Positions 35,331 through 44,012 of a stretch of 64,000 nt of DNA are shown here, piece after piece; position 1 is the first letter of the stretch; the number at the start of each line of letters is the position of its first letter. The position numbers and the translations under genes are program-made. Below the pieces are notes generated by a model. It saw nothing but the letters and a program-made list of their open reading frames with translations. It was not told where the DNA came from and searched no databases. The stretch spans positions 99,552-163,551 of the forward strand of contig CAMNDM010000002.1 in NCBI GenBank assembly GCA_946535435.1, written 5' to 3'. This DNA comes from Physcocola sp002396385 (GTDB lineage: Bacteria > Bacteroidota > Bacteroidia > Bacteroidales > Paludibacteraceae).

Positions 35331-37571
35331 ATGAAAAAACTTTTCCTGTTGGGTGGTGGTTTACTGCTGTCGGTCCTTGGCCGTTCCGCAAACTATCAGC
35401 CAATGTCGTGCCAGGGTAAAATGCCCGAGCACATGGTCCGACTGTTGGGCGAAGAAAAATTGTCCGACGACGAACGTACGGTGCAAAGCCTGTTCCAGTC
35501 GGGTAGGGTGCTTTATGGTACGCCTGTCAATGCCTACATCGACTCTATTGCTAACATCCTTTATAGGGCGAACCCGAATTCTGAACACGAGAAAATACAT
35601 ATCTACCTCTATAAGTCGCCTGTCGCTAATGCGTTTATGTGTCCCGATGGTTCTTTGTTTATGAATCTGGGCATGGTGGCACAGGCTACCAGCGAGGCCG
35701 AACTGGCGTTGGTGCTCGCTCACGAAATTGCTCACTTCGACAAAAAACACGGCTCTTCTGCCAATAAGAAGGATCTGAAAAAGGCGAAATCGGCGGCCGA
35801 ATATGCGCTGAAAAAAACAATGCGCGACCGCGAGAAGGAAATGGAGGCCGACTCGTACGCTATTTCCGATTTTTACAAGAAAACGAATTATAGTTACGAG
35901 GCGGTACCCGGACTGTTCGACCTTTTGCAGTACAGTTACCTGCCGTTTGACGAGGAGGTTTTTCAACGCTCTTTTGTGGAAACGGCCGACTATAAGTTCC
36001 CTGACGAGTATTACACTTCGAAACTGAACCCTATTGTCAGCCGTGAAGATTATGTCGACACGCTCGACACGCATCCGAACTTGAAAAAGCGCCGACAGAA
36101 CGCCGACGATTTGGTGAAGAATTTGAACGATGACGGTCGTACAGAATTCTTGCTGAGTGAGGCTTCTTTCGATCGTGCCCGTTTCCTGGCCCGCAAGGAG
36201 TCGGTTTACCTGCTCCTGAAAAATCACGATTTCGGGGAGGCCTTCTACAACACTTATGTGATGATGGCCGACAATAAGGACGATGCCGACCTCCAGACGT
36301 TTGCTGCCCAGGCGCTCTATGGGGTGGCCAAGTATAAGGCCGACGGCGATATTAGCGAGGTTGTGCCCGACTATAAAAAGGCCGAGGGTGAAAGTGGCGC
36401 TGCCTATTACTTCCTCCGCAAACTAAAGAAGAAGGAAGTGGCTGTACTTGCCCTCCGTTTCGCCTGGAAGGCACAAAAGGTTAATCCCGATTTGGCGCCT
36501 ATTACGAAAAGCCTGATGGCTATGGTGCGTAACTACAGCCTTTCTACTTCCGATTTCTGCGACTTTGCTATGGGTACTTCTGTGGCCGATGCGCAGAAAA
36601 AGGTCAATGCCCTTCTTGGAACTGATAAGGCGGCGACCGATAACGCTGCTAAGGCTCCTGCTAAATCGGGTAACACAAAGCCGGCTTCTAATGAGAAAAA
36701 GGCTGATGCCAAGCAGCCTTCTAAAAGGAAGACTAAGCGGAACATTCCAACCTCTTCGGCTGGCAACGGTGAAACCGCTGCGGTGCCTGAAAAACGCCGC
36801 GACAGTAAGTACGACAACATCAGGCAAAAGCAGGCGCGCGAGAAGCATGTGCTGCCCGATACCAGCTTTACCGTGCTGAACTATATGCTTGTCGACCTGA
36901 AGGCGGACTCTGCTTTTGTGAATATGCTTAGCTCTACGGCAAAGTCTGATGAGAAGAAGGATGTGGAGGATGCGCTCGACGAACTGACAAACAACGTAAA
37001 CAAGAAAGCGTTCGAGGGGGGAAAGGTCTTGTTGGTTACCCTTTACTATGGCGATGGTAAGTCGCTTGCTAGAAAAGACCGGCAAATGCAGGACAACCTT
37101 ATGAAGTGGGGACACAAATATGACATCGATTTCGTCTGTTACGAGCAGTTGCTGAAAAACAATCCGAACACGAAGAACTATAACTTCTACATCTCGCTGA
37201 AAAACCTGCAGTATGAACATATCGCAGGCTCCGATAAGGGGATGGTCAGCCTGAAAAATCCTGTGCTCGACTCTTTGTTAAAGAAGGAGGGAATAACCAA
37301 AATGCTTGATTTGCGTGTCGTCGACATGACTAAAAGAAGGTTTAAAATGCACGGCATTATGGCCGGTGTTGCGGTCCCTTATGCCTTGCCTGCAGTGGTT
37401 GCGGGTGGCTTTATCAGGCAGCGCGGTCTGGCTGCTTCCGTCTCCTTAACCGACCTTGAGACGGGCGACACCGACAACAAGGCGCTGTTAAAGGCTTCGA
37501 AGTATAACACGCAGCCACGGCTTCACCAATTCTTGTACCAGTTTTTGTCTAATGTTAAAAAAGGAGAGTAG
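35331..37571 (+). CDS. Secreted M48-family zinc metalloprotease
   Basis: 746 residues, beginning with a signal peptide. The zinc site is H131-E-I-A-H135 with the third ligand E172 in the EMEADSYA motif, as in M48 (HtpX/Ste24/BepA-like) peptidases. There is no membrane helix array, so it resembles the periplasmic BepA-type quality-control enzymes. The region from about 430 to 510 is a Lys/Ala/Pro-rich, probably disordered linker. The remaining C-terminal ~240 residues form a second domain I do not recognise. It is followed by another secreted protein after 3 bases and by a lipoprotein. Role in envelope protein turnover is inferred. Confidence 0.88.
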   Translation: MKKLFLLGGGLLLSVLGRSANYQPMSCQGKMPEHMVRLLGEEKLSDDERTVQSLFQSGRVLYGTPVNAYIDSIANILYRANPNSEHEKIHIYLYKSPVANAFMCPDGSLFMNLGMVAQATSEAELALVLAHEIAHFDKKHGSSANKKDLKKAKSAAEYALKKTMRDREKEMEADSYAISDFYKKTNYSYEAVPGLFDLLQYSYLPFDEEVFQRSFVETADYKFPDEYYTSKLNPIVSREDYVDTLDTHPNLKKRRQNADDLVKNLNDDGRTEFLLSEASFDRARFLARKESVYLLLKNHDFGEAFYNTYVMMADNKDDADLQTFAAQALYGVAKYKADGDISEVVPDYKKAEGESGAAYYFLRKLKKKEVAVLALRFAWKAQKVNPDLAPITKSLMAMVRNYSLSTSDFCDFAMGTSVADAQKKVNALLGTDKAATDNAAKAPAKSGNTKPASNEKKADAKQPSKRKTKRNIPTSSAGNGETAAVPEKRRDSKYDNIRQKQAREKHVLPDTSFTVLNYMLVDLKADSAFVNMLSSTAKSDEKKDVEDALDELTNNVNKKAFEGGKVLLVTLYYGDGKSLARKDRQMQDNLMKWGHKYDIDFVCYEQLLKNNPNTKNYNFYISLKNLQYEHIAGSDKGMVSLKNPVLDSLLKKEGITKMLDLRVVDMTKRRFKMHGIMAGVAVPYALPAVVAGGFIRQRGLAASVSLTDLETGDTDNKALLKASKYNTQPRLHQFLYQFLSNVKKGE

Positions 37572-37574
37572 TTT

Positions 37575-38432
37575 ATGCGTTCTAAATATTTGATTTCAAC
37601 AATTCTTTGCTGCCTTCCTTTGGTGGCTGGTGCGCAGGGCTTCCTTGGCAAACGCGTGTTGCTCGATGCTAACGTCTACACTTCCAGCAAGGTGGTAAGG
37701 CCTTTCGATTACAATAGCCAGTTTATAACTGTTCCTGAACCAGACGATCCTTTTTACACCACTTTCGACTCTGACTCATATTTTGACGAGAAAGACTGTG
37801 AGACGAAGTCGATGGAAGGATATCATTTATGGGATTGTAACATTTTCTTTTCGGCAAGTATCGAAACCATTCTTTGGCGGAAGGGTAGCCTCATGCTGGA
37901 GGCACGCTTCGTGCCTTATTCCGATTTCTTTTACCAAGACAAGCCGCTGCTGGGATTTCTTGAACTTAACTTGCCGTTAGAATTCAACCGTAAGGCCGAG
38001 GAACGGTCTTTCGAGGCCGGAATTGGTTACCGCCAATATATGTTCGAAACGTCTAATGCTCCTTATGGCCGCTACATTCAGGTGGGTGTCAACAAGTTGC
38101 AGGTGCAGTGGCGGCGCAACTGCCTCGACGAGGCGGCGCGTGCCTTCATTACCGAGAAAACAAAACTTTCGAGCCAAAAGGTGCTTGAACGCTTTTCGTC
38201 TGAAAAGAGTGCCGGAAACGAAGACCTTTGGGCGGGTTATCTTGAGTTGGGATACAACCACCTCTTCCTGAACGACCGTTTAAGGGTGTCGTTTGCTATG
38301 CGTACCGAAATTCCGTTCTTGGGTAAGGCTGAAGAAGACGATCTCCCAAATGTAGGCTATTATGCGGTCCGCCATTTCTGGTGTACCAATCTATTCTCGC
38401 TCCGTGCGGGTGTAGGCTTCCTTTTGTTCTGA
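37575..38432 (+). CDS. Secreted envelope protein, probably outer-membrane barrel
   Basis: 285 residues with a signal peptide ending in VAGAQ, then FLGKRVLLDANVYTSS and many amphipathic strands ending in a hydrophobic-aromatic C-terminus (VGFLLF). This pattern resembles small outer-membrane beta-barrels of Bacteroidota, without a named family. The ATG is 3 bases after the protease stop, so the two genes are translated from one mRNA. It may be the membrane partner of the M48 protein, by position only. Confidence 0.8.
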   Translation: MRSKYLISTILCCLPLVAGAQGFLGKRVLLDANVYTSSKVVRPFDYNSQFITVPEPDDPFYTTFDSDSYFDEKDCETKSMEGYHLWDCNIFFSASIETILWRKGSLMLEARFVPYSDFFYQDKPLLGFLELNLPLEFNRKAEERSFEAGIGYRQYMFETSNAPYGRYIQVGVNKLQVQWRRNCLDEAARAFITEKTKLSSQKVLERFSSEKSAGNEDLWAGYLELGYNHLFLNDRLRVSFAMRTEIPFLGKAEEDDLPNVGYYAVRHFWCTNLFSLRAGVGFLLF

Positions 38433-38451
38433 ATTTTTTTCCCATGTTACT

Positions 38452-39402
38452 ATGCATTTGAAATGCTTTATACCGGCATTCTCGCTAATGGCTTTTCTTG
38501 CGGGATGCAAACAAGAGGTGTGCTATTGTTCCGACGATGACCCTACGCCGGCCATTGATTTCGTTATTGAAGAGGAACCCGTCAAGGAGTTTAAAGTAGG
38601 TGAAACGTACTTTAAAATGATTGGTATACCTTCTGGTTCTTTCTTCATGGGGGCACAAAAAACGGACCCTAAAGGGAGAAACTATTCGACAAAAGCCGAT
38701 AAAGATGCGGGCCCTGTCCACAATGTCTACCTGACTGGTTATTATATCGGAGAGACCGAAGTGACCCAAGGTTTGTGGACCGATGTGCTGGGCATGTATA
38801 AAATGGGTTGGATTAATTACAGTTTGTTTGGAAAGTCTTATCCCGCATTCTTAATCTCTTATACCGATGTTGTCGTAGATTTTCTTCCTATGTTGAACGA
38901 ACGCTTGCACGACGATGGACAACTGCCTGAAAATATGGAGTTTGTTCTTCCTACTGAGGCCCAGTGGGAGTATGCGGCCCGTGGCGGCGCAATGTCGAAG
39001 GGAACTGAATACCCGGGCTCTAATTCTCTCAATGAAGTGGCTTATTACGATTCCGACTATTACAACTCTTCGAATATGTATATAAGCCGTGTGAAGATGC
39101 GTAAAGCCAACGAACTGGGTTTGTACGATATGGCCGGTAATGTGGCAGAGTGGTGCTCTGACTACTATTCAAACGATTACTACAAGAATAGTCCGGCAAC
39201 CAATCCTACGGGTCCAAAAACTTCTTCATACTCAACTCCTCTTTATGTGAACCGTGGTGGTGGCTACGACTCTTATGCCGATAATCTGACGTTTTTTTCC
39301 CGTAGGGGGCTCACGGCTGACCAGGTTACAAACTCTTATTCTCGTTACAATGGTGGTTTCCGCCTTTGTCTGGTGCTGAACGAAGATGCAAAAGACGATT
39401 GA
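38452..39402 (+). CDS. SUMF1 (formylglycine-enzyme-like) lipoprotein
   Basis: 316 residues. Lipoprotein signal with lipobox LAGC (Cys19). The SUMF1/FGE-sulfatase domain spans nearly the rest: MIGIPSGSFFMGA, YIGETEVTQGLW, LPTEAQWEYAARGG, LGLYDMAGNVAEWCSDYY and NGGFRLCLVL. True formylglycine generation is unlikely, since most bacterial members of this fold act in binding or in T9SS (GldJ/GldK-type) roles. It lies 19 bases after the putative barrel gene, in the same operon as the M48 protease. Outer-membrane or periplasmic anchoring follows from the lipobox. Confidence 0.87.
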   Translation: MHLKCFIPAFSLMAFLAGCKQEVCYCSDDDPTPAIDFVIEEEPVKEFKVGETYFKMIGIPSGSFFMGAQKTDPKGRNYSTKADKDAGPVHNVYLTGYYIGETEVTQGLWTDVLGMYKMGWINYSLFGKSYPAFLISYTDVVVDFLPMLNERLHDDGQLPENMEFVLPTEAQWEYAARGGAMSKGTEYPGSNSLNEVAYYDSDYYNSSNMYISRVKMRKANELGLYDMAGNVAEWCSDYYSNDYYKNSPATNPTGPKTSSYSTPLYVNRGGGYDSYADNLTFFSRRGLTADQVTNSYSRYNGGFRLCLVLNEDAKDD

Positions 39403-39423
39403 TTTCTTTTTATTTAAAAATGG

Positions 39424-39453
39424 TTGTTCAATTTCAATAAAATAGTATCTTTG
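39424..39453 (+). promoter_or_regulatory. Promoter of small beta-barrel gene
   Basis: TTG (39424-39426), a 19-base spacer and TATCTTTG (39446-39453). Transcription starts near 39460, about 44 bases before the ATG at 39504. Confidence 0.65.
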
Positions 39454-39503
39454 TAAATCGGTTTTTTAATAAAGACAATAACAAACAGACTAAATTGCTA
39501 TTT

Positions 39504-40292
39504 ATGAGAAAAATAGGCATTATTCTATCGCTCCTGCTTTGCACTATGGCTGGTCTTGCCCAAAACGATGTGAAGGTTCGTTTCGGCGGACAGCTCGGTT
39601 TTAATATGAGCAAGTGGTCGGGCGATTATGAGTCGCTATATGGCACTAAGTTCCGTGTGGGTGGTAATGCTGGTGTCCTGGCTGAGGTTCAGGTTACACA
39701 AAAATGGTCAATACAGCCCGAACTTATGATTTCTATGGAAGGTACTAAAACGGATGGCGGCACACTCACTTTTTGTGAGAATTCCGTCTCTGGTTTGAAC
39801 CCTATCAATGTTAAACTGCCTGACGATATCTCTGCTTGGTACATTAAGGTGCCTATTTGGGTAATGTATAGTTTCAATGTCGGCCCTGGCCGCCTTTCTC
39901 CGGGTTTGGGCGTGTATGTGGCTTGGGCGTTTACGGGTAAGGCCGGCGACAACGATGTCACTACTTTCTCCGACAACTCGTTCTACCGCACTGTTTACGA
40001 CGAATTGCAGGAACGTTATTCCAACTCTCCTCAAGATTTCTCCCAACAAGATGTCGACAATATGCAGGCTTGGTACAATTCTATTCCTCGCCGTTTCGAC
40101 TATGGCGTGGGCGTGAAGTGTTGCTATGAGTTAGAAACCGGTGCTCCTGGCTTGTTCGGTTCGTTGAACGTGACCGAAGGCTTGAACGGCTCTTACAACT
40201 TGAACCTCGGCTTCTCGGTAGGTTACAAGTTTAAGTACTGCAAGTGGTTGCGTACCCGCTACAACACTGGTTTGCTTGAATACAACCCTTAA
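39504..40292 (+). CDS. Outer-membrane beta-barrel (porin-family) protein
   Basis: 262 residues from the ATG at 39504; a TTG nine bases earlier is less likely. Signal peptide ends in AGLAQ. The mature part has the barrel pattern of Bacteroidota porin-like proteins (VRFGGQLGFNMSKWSG, AWYIKVPIWVMYSF, SPGLGVYVAWAFTGKAG, LGFSVGYKFKYCKWL), close to PorT-like eight-stranded barrels. It has its own promoter and terminator. Ligand or function is unknown. Confidence 0.85.
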   Translation: MRKIGIILSLLLCTMAGLAQNDVKVRFGGQLGFNMSKWSGDYESLYGTKFRVGGNAGVLAEVQVTQKWSIQPELMISMEGTKTDGGTLTFCENSVSGLNPINVKLPDDISAWYIKVPIWVMYSFNVGPGRLSPGLGVYVAWAFTGKAGDNDVTTFSDNSFYRTVYDELQERYSNSPQDFSQQDVDNMQAWYNSIPRRFDYGVGVKCCYELETGAPGLFGSLNVTEGLNGSYNLNLGFSVGYKFKYCKWLRTRYNTGLLEYNP

Positions 40293-40320
40293 TCAGATAG
40301 TATTGGTGTAAGTTTCAGAT

Positions 40321-40352
40321 AACGCACGGTCTTTACGGGCCGTGCGTTCTTT
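40321..40352 (+). terminator. Terminator of beta-barrel gene
   Basis: A 9-bp perfect stem (40321-40329 with 40340-40348) is followed by CTTTT. It covers the GTG at 40342 that opens the next reading frame. Confidence 0.75.
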
Positions 40353-40368
40353 TACTCCGTTAGTCCCT

Positions 40369-41208
40369 GTGTTTAAGAAAATATACGTAGAAATAACGAA
40401 CGCCTGCAATTTCAGTTGTAGCTTTTGTTTCCCGTCGTCACGTCCTAAAGCGCTCATGCATCCCAAACAGTTCGATGAGGTGCTGCGTCGCATTGCCCCT
40501 TTTACGCAATACCTTTATCTGCACGTGTTGGGCGAACCTATGCTGCATCCGCATTTTGGCGAGTTGTTGCGTTTGGCGTTTGAACGTGGGTTCAAGGTCA
40601 ACCTCACCACCAACGGCTCGCTCTTGTCGCGCCTGAAGGTGGATCCAGTGCTTTTGCGGCAGGTCCGGCAGTATAATTTCTCGTTGCACGATGCCGCTGA
40701 AAATATACCTGCGGATGAACTTGACGGATATTTGCAGGGTGTTTGTGACTTTGTGAAAACATTTAAAGGCAGTTGCTATTTCTCGCTTCGTTTGTGGAAT
40801 GCAGGTGCCGATGGTGTTTCTGAATTTAACCGGCGTTGTTTGGCGGTATTAAGCCGGGAGTTTGGTGTACCTCTGGCCGATGAGGTGTTGTCGCAGCGTT
40901 GTACGGCTTTGTCCGATGGTGTCTATCTGAAAAATGCAGCACGCTTTAAATGGCCGGGGCAGACCGAACCGACTGACGGTAGGAAGGCATGTTACGCATT
41001 ACGCGACCATATTGCCATTTTGTCCGATGGTAGCATTGTGCCATGTTGTCTCGATGCCGATGCCCAGCTTTGTTTGGGTAATATCTTTACCGACGGTTTG
41101 CGGTCCGTTCTCTCTTCGCCTAAGGCTGTGGCTATGCGCAGTGGATTCCTGAACCAGAAGGCGGTGGAACCTTTGTGCCGGCAGTGCGGTTTTGTCTTAG
41201 ACAAATAG
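40369..41208 (+). CDS. Radical SAM/SPASM domain protein
   Basis: 279 residues. The radical SAM cluster C13-x3-C17-x2-C20 (CNFSCSFC) lies at the N-terminus, after the usual IYVEITNAC lead. The C-terminal ~80 residues carry further Cys (CYALRDHIAILSDGSIVPCCLD, then CRQCGF) as a SPASM/twitch region for extra 4Fe-4S clusters. SPASM enzymes modify peptides or activate other enzymes. No precursor peptide is obvious next to it, so the target is open. The frame begins at GTG 40342, but that lies in the terminator stem of the previous gene; the GTG at 40369 gives the normal N-terminus. Confidence 0.85.
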   Translation: MFKKIYVEITNACNFSCSFCFPSSRPKALMHPKQFDEVLRRIAPFTQYLYLHVLGEPMLHPHFGELLRLAFERGFKVNLTTNGSLLSRLKVDPVLLRQVRQYNFSLHDAAENIPADELDGYLQGVCDFVKTFKGSCYFSLRLWNAGADGVSEFNRRCLAVLSREFGVPLADEVLSQRCTALSDGVYLKNAARFKWPGQTEPTDGRKACYALRDHIAILSDGSIVPCCLDADAQLCLGNIFTDGLRSVLSSPKAVAMRSGFLNQKAVEPLCRQCGFVLDK

Positions 41209-41328
41209 GCGGTGGAGTGAAAGTATCCGTTTTTTTATTTTTTTTGATTGGTGTTTAAGTGAAATTATGTTCTTTGGCATAATTTTTGCTATATAATCGG
41301 CAAGAAAACAATTAAACTCTACTATAAA

Positions 41329-41895
41329 ATGAAGAAATTATTAATGGCAGTGATCGCTATGGTCACTTTCGCTACTGCAAACGCAGCAACTTCTGGTATT
41401 GAAGATGTTCAACCTGATGGTGGTTTCAATTTGGGTATTCAGTTGGGTATCCCTCCTGTTGGTGATTGGGATGCGAATATGCCTATGATTGCCATTGATG
41501 GTAACTGGACTTTGACTTCTGGTATGTTCAATGCTGGTAAGTTTGGTCAGAATGGCGCTATTGACCTCGGTTTTTATTATGGCGCTTGCCACTATACTAA
41601 TGAATATTGGGGACGTGAGGATGGCTTGTTCCAAAATGCTGTTTTGGCTCGTGCCGCTTTCCATTTCGAATTCGTTCCTAAATTAGATGTTTACGCTGGT
41701 ACTTTCGGCGGTGTTAACATCTGGGTCCCTACCAAGGATTCTGAGTGGGATTCTGATGTGAAGGGATGTTTTGGTATGAAGATTGGCGCTAAGTACTATT
41801 TCACAGAATCTTTTGGTGCTAAACTCGAGTTTGGCGATGATTTTATAGAGGGTAACTATCCTGTTGTTCAGGCTGGTGTAACCTTCAAATTCTAA
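41329..41895 (+). CDS. Small outer-membrane beta-barrel protein A
   Basis: 188 residues. A signal peptide ends in ANAAT, then SGIEDVQPDGGFNLGIQLGI, beta strands with alternating residues, and a C-terminal strand ending in FKF. No named family is recognised. It is a paralogue of the next gene (same SGI-DVQP-GGFNLGI opening, IDGNWT-SGMFN, GAIDLGFY and AFHFEFV segments), so the pair arose by tandem duplication. It has its own terminator; the two are separately transcribed. Confidence 0.85.
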   Translation: MKKLLMAVIAMVTFATANAATSGIEDVQPDGGFNLGIQLGIPPVGDWDANMPMIAIDGNWTLTSGMFNAGKFGQNGAIDLGFYYGACHYTNEYWGREDGLFQNAVLARAAFHFEFVPKLDVYAGTFGGVNIWVPTKDSEWDSDVKGCFGMKIGAKYYFTESFGAKLEFGDDFIEGNYPVVQAGVTFKF

Positions 41896-41916
41896 TTGTA
41901 CCTAATAAACTTAGTG

Positions 41917-41944
41917 GGTTTGCCTTCGGGCAAACCTTTTTTTG
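41917..41944 (+). terminator. Terminator after barrel protein A
   Basis: An 8-bp perfect stem (41917-41924 with 41929-41936) with a TTCG loop and a long T-run. Confidence 0.92.
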
Positions 41945-41962
41945 TTAAATGTTATGTTATAT

Positions 41963-42670
41963 ATGAGAAAGATAATTCTTGCACTTTCTGCGTGTTGTGT
42001 TTTGATGAATGCTGAGGCTAAAACTTCCGGTATTCAAGATGTTCAGCCTAAGGGCGGTTTTAATTTGGGTATTATGATTGGTGTGCCTCCGGCCGATGAA
42101 AGCGACCTTGAGTGGGCTACCGAAGATCCCCTTATGCCGAATGTCTCTATCGATGGTAACTGGACCGTGGCTTCGGGTATGTTCAATACCAAGAAGTTCG
42201 GTAGAAATGGTGCCATCGACCTCGGCTTCTACGAGGGCTTCTGTAACTATCTCAACCACTGGAACGACGAGATTGGAGCTATGCAGTTCGAATCGCTCTT
42301 CCGCTGCGCTTTCCATTTCGAGTTCGTCAAGGGACTCGACCTCTATGCCGGCATGATGTCGGGTATCAACCTGCTTGTCCCTTATGGTGAGGATAAAGAT
42401 GGTTGGGGCTACGACTGTGGCTACCACAATCCATGGGAGCACGACTACCACCGCCATTGTCCAAGACATTGGGTAGAACGTGACCCTGAAGCCAGTTTTG
42501 CTATGGGACCGTTTATCGGTGTAAAGTACTTCTTTACCAAACATTTTGGTTTGAAGGCTGAATTCGCAACCGACTTCGCTAGCGATGCTGCGGCCGAGGC
42601 TTCTTTCGGCCTTGCTTTCAAGTTTGGCGGTAAGGGTGGCAATACTAAAACTTCTGCCAAGAAACGGTAA
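41963..42670 (+). CDS. Small outer-membrane beta-barrel protein B with His-rich insert
   Basis: 235 residues from the ATG at 41963 (a TTG and another ATG lie 21 and 9 bases upstream; the chosen start gives a standard signal peptide MRKIILALSACCVLMNAEA). It is a paralogue of the previous gene, about 47 residues longer. The extra segment (residues ~148-172) is rich in His, Cys and Trp (HNPWEHDYHRHCPRHW) and absent from the paralogue. The C-terminus adds a Gly/Lys-rich tail. The His/Cys insert might bind metal; this is an inference from composition. Confidence 0.83.
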   Translation: MRKIILALSACCVLMNAEAKTSGIQDVQPKGGFNLGIMIGVPPADESDLEWATEDPLMPNVSIDGNWTVASGMFNTKKFGRNGAIDLGFYEGFCNYLNHWNDEIGAMQFESLFRCAFHFEFVKGLDLYAGMMSGINLLVPYGEDKDGWGYDCGYHNPWEHDYHRHCPRHWVERDPEASFAMGPFIGVKYFFTKHFGLKAEFATDFASDAAAEASFGLAFKFGGKGGNTKTSAKKR

Positions 42671-42694
42671 GTATACGTTTTTTAGTCTGATTAT

Positions 42695-42722
42695 AAAGCC
42701 CGGCTTGTCCGGGCTTTTTTTT
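42695..42722 (+). terminator. Terminator after barrel protein B
   Basis: A 9-bp perfect stem (42695-42703 with 42709-42717) is followed by a T-run. Confidence 0.92.
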
Positions 42723-42773
42723 CATATAGTAGCATGGTTTGCTTGCCTTGTTAGATTTATTTAATTTTACGTA

Positions 42774-42781
42774 TATATTTG
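42774..42781 (+). promoter_or_regulatory. Promoter -7 box of J-domain gene pair
   Basis: TATATTTG. With usual spacing transcription starts near 42788, almost at the ATG (42790), so the message could be leaderless. TTG at 42748-42750 is a rather distant -33 candidate. Confidence 0.4.
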
Positions 42782-42789
42782 ATGGTTTT

Positions 42790-44010
42790 ATGTACGATAG
42801 TTTTCTTTTTGCCATATTTTTTATTGTTATTCTTTATTTTATTAGAGGCAAAAATCAGCTTCTGTCATCTTCTGTAGACTCTCAAGAATCTCTTTTCTAT
42901 TCTGTAGGATCTTTTGATTCTTTTTCTTTGCAAAACTCTACAGAGGAGGCTAGCGTTAGGTTGTGTGGTGCGATTTTGGCGGCATGCCCTTCTTTGCGTG
43001 ATTTGAAAAAAGAGGAATTCAAACAGATTGAGCTTTATTCGCCTAGTTTATTTATGGCTACTGCAAAGACATTTGGAACTAAATGTGATATAAACGCTTG
43101 TACTTCGATAATTATGGCAAGTGGGGCTTCGTTCTCCTATCGTAGAACGCTTGTCCGTACTATGTTTCAACTGGCCCGAATGGGCGATGGCATTAAAGAC
43201 GATGAATGGAATTTTATTCTTGATGCTGCCAAACGTCAGATAATTAATACTGCTAATATCGATTATTTGGTAAGGCTCTATTCGAATTTCCGTACTGGAG
43301 CTACAGCAGAGAATCGTTTCCTCTATATTAATAATTCGTTGCCGAATTGTATGGTGCGCCTTATTAACGAGTTGGTTCAGCTAAACCCGAAAGGCTTAAA
43401 CAAAGAAATGGTGGCCTCTTTTTTCAAAGAACATAAATTAGAAGCTTTTAGTTTGGGGTCTCTGGGGCATATTGAAGAGAATTTAACGCTCCGCATGTCG
43501 GTAGATACTATCGTAAAAGGGACTCCTAAGAAGACTCAAACTGCCTTTATGCACCTCTTGTATAAATTGGCGGCAACAGACGATGGCATCAAATACGACG
43601 AATGGCTTTTGTTGGGGTTCTTACTTAATGAGTTTAAACTCAATTATACCTATTTCTATCGGCGCTATTCCGGATTGCGTACCGAAGGAGATAATTATGA
43701 CACCTATAGCTATTTCTCTTCAAAATACTATGGGACTAATAACAGCAACTCTCAATCGTTTGGCTCTCAGAGTCAATCCTCTGGCAAATCTTCTTCTGCA
43801 GGTAAGGAGGACTTAAGGTTGGCTGATGCCTTCAAAATATTGGGTGTTAGTTCAACATCGACCAAAGAAGAGGTGCAGGAGGCCTACCACCGTTTGGCCT
43901 TGCAGCACCATCCCGACCTGCCTAAGAATGCTGAACGGCGTGCCGAGTGTGTCCGTTCTATGGCGAAAATTAATGTGGCTTATGCTACAGTCTCAAAATC
44001 TTTTGTCTGA
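42790..44010 (+). CDS. Membrane TerB-like/J-domain protein 1
   Basis: 406 residues from the ATG at 42790; the frame opens at a TTG 51 bases upstream. Layout: one N-terminal membrane helix (FLFAIFFIVILYFI), two TerB-like helical units (around MFQLARMGDGIKDDEWNF and HLLYKLAATDDGIKYDEWLL), a Ser/Gln-rich linker, and a C-terminal J-domain with the HPD motif (HHPDLPKNAE). The same order is seen in DjlA, a membrane DnaJ that recruits Hsp70. It is followed after 2 bases by a second gene of the same type. A co-chaperone role for membrane or envelope proteins is inferred. Confidence 0.87.
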   Translation: MYDSFLFAIFFIVILYFIRGKNQLLSSSVDSQESLFYSVGSFDSFSLQNSTEEASVRLCGAILAACPSLRDLKKEEFKQIELYSPSLFMATAKTFGTKCDINACTSIIMASGASFSYRRTLVRTMFQLARMGDGIKDDEWNFILDAAKRQIINTANIDYLVRLYSNFRTGATAENRFLYINNSLPNCMVRLINELVQLNPKGLNKEMVASFFKEHKLEAFSLGSLGHIEENLTLRMSVDTIVKGTPKKTQTAFMHLLYKLAATDDGIKYDEWLLLGFLLNEFKLNYTYFYRRYSGLRTEGDNYDTYSYFSSKYYGTNNSNSQSFGSQSQSSGKSSSAGKEDLRLADAFKILGVSSTSTKEEVQEAYHRLALQHHPDLPKNAERRAECVRSMAKINVAYATVSKSFV

Positions 44011-44012
44011 AT

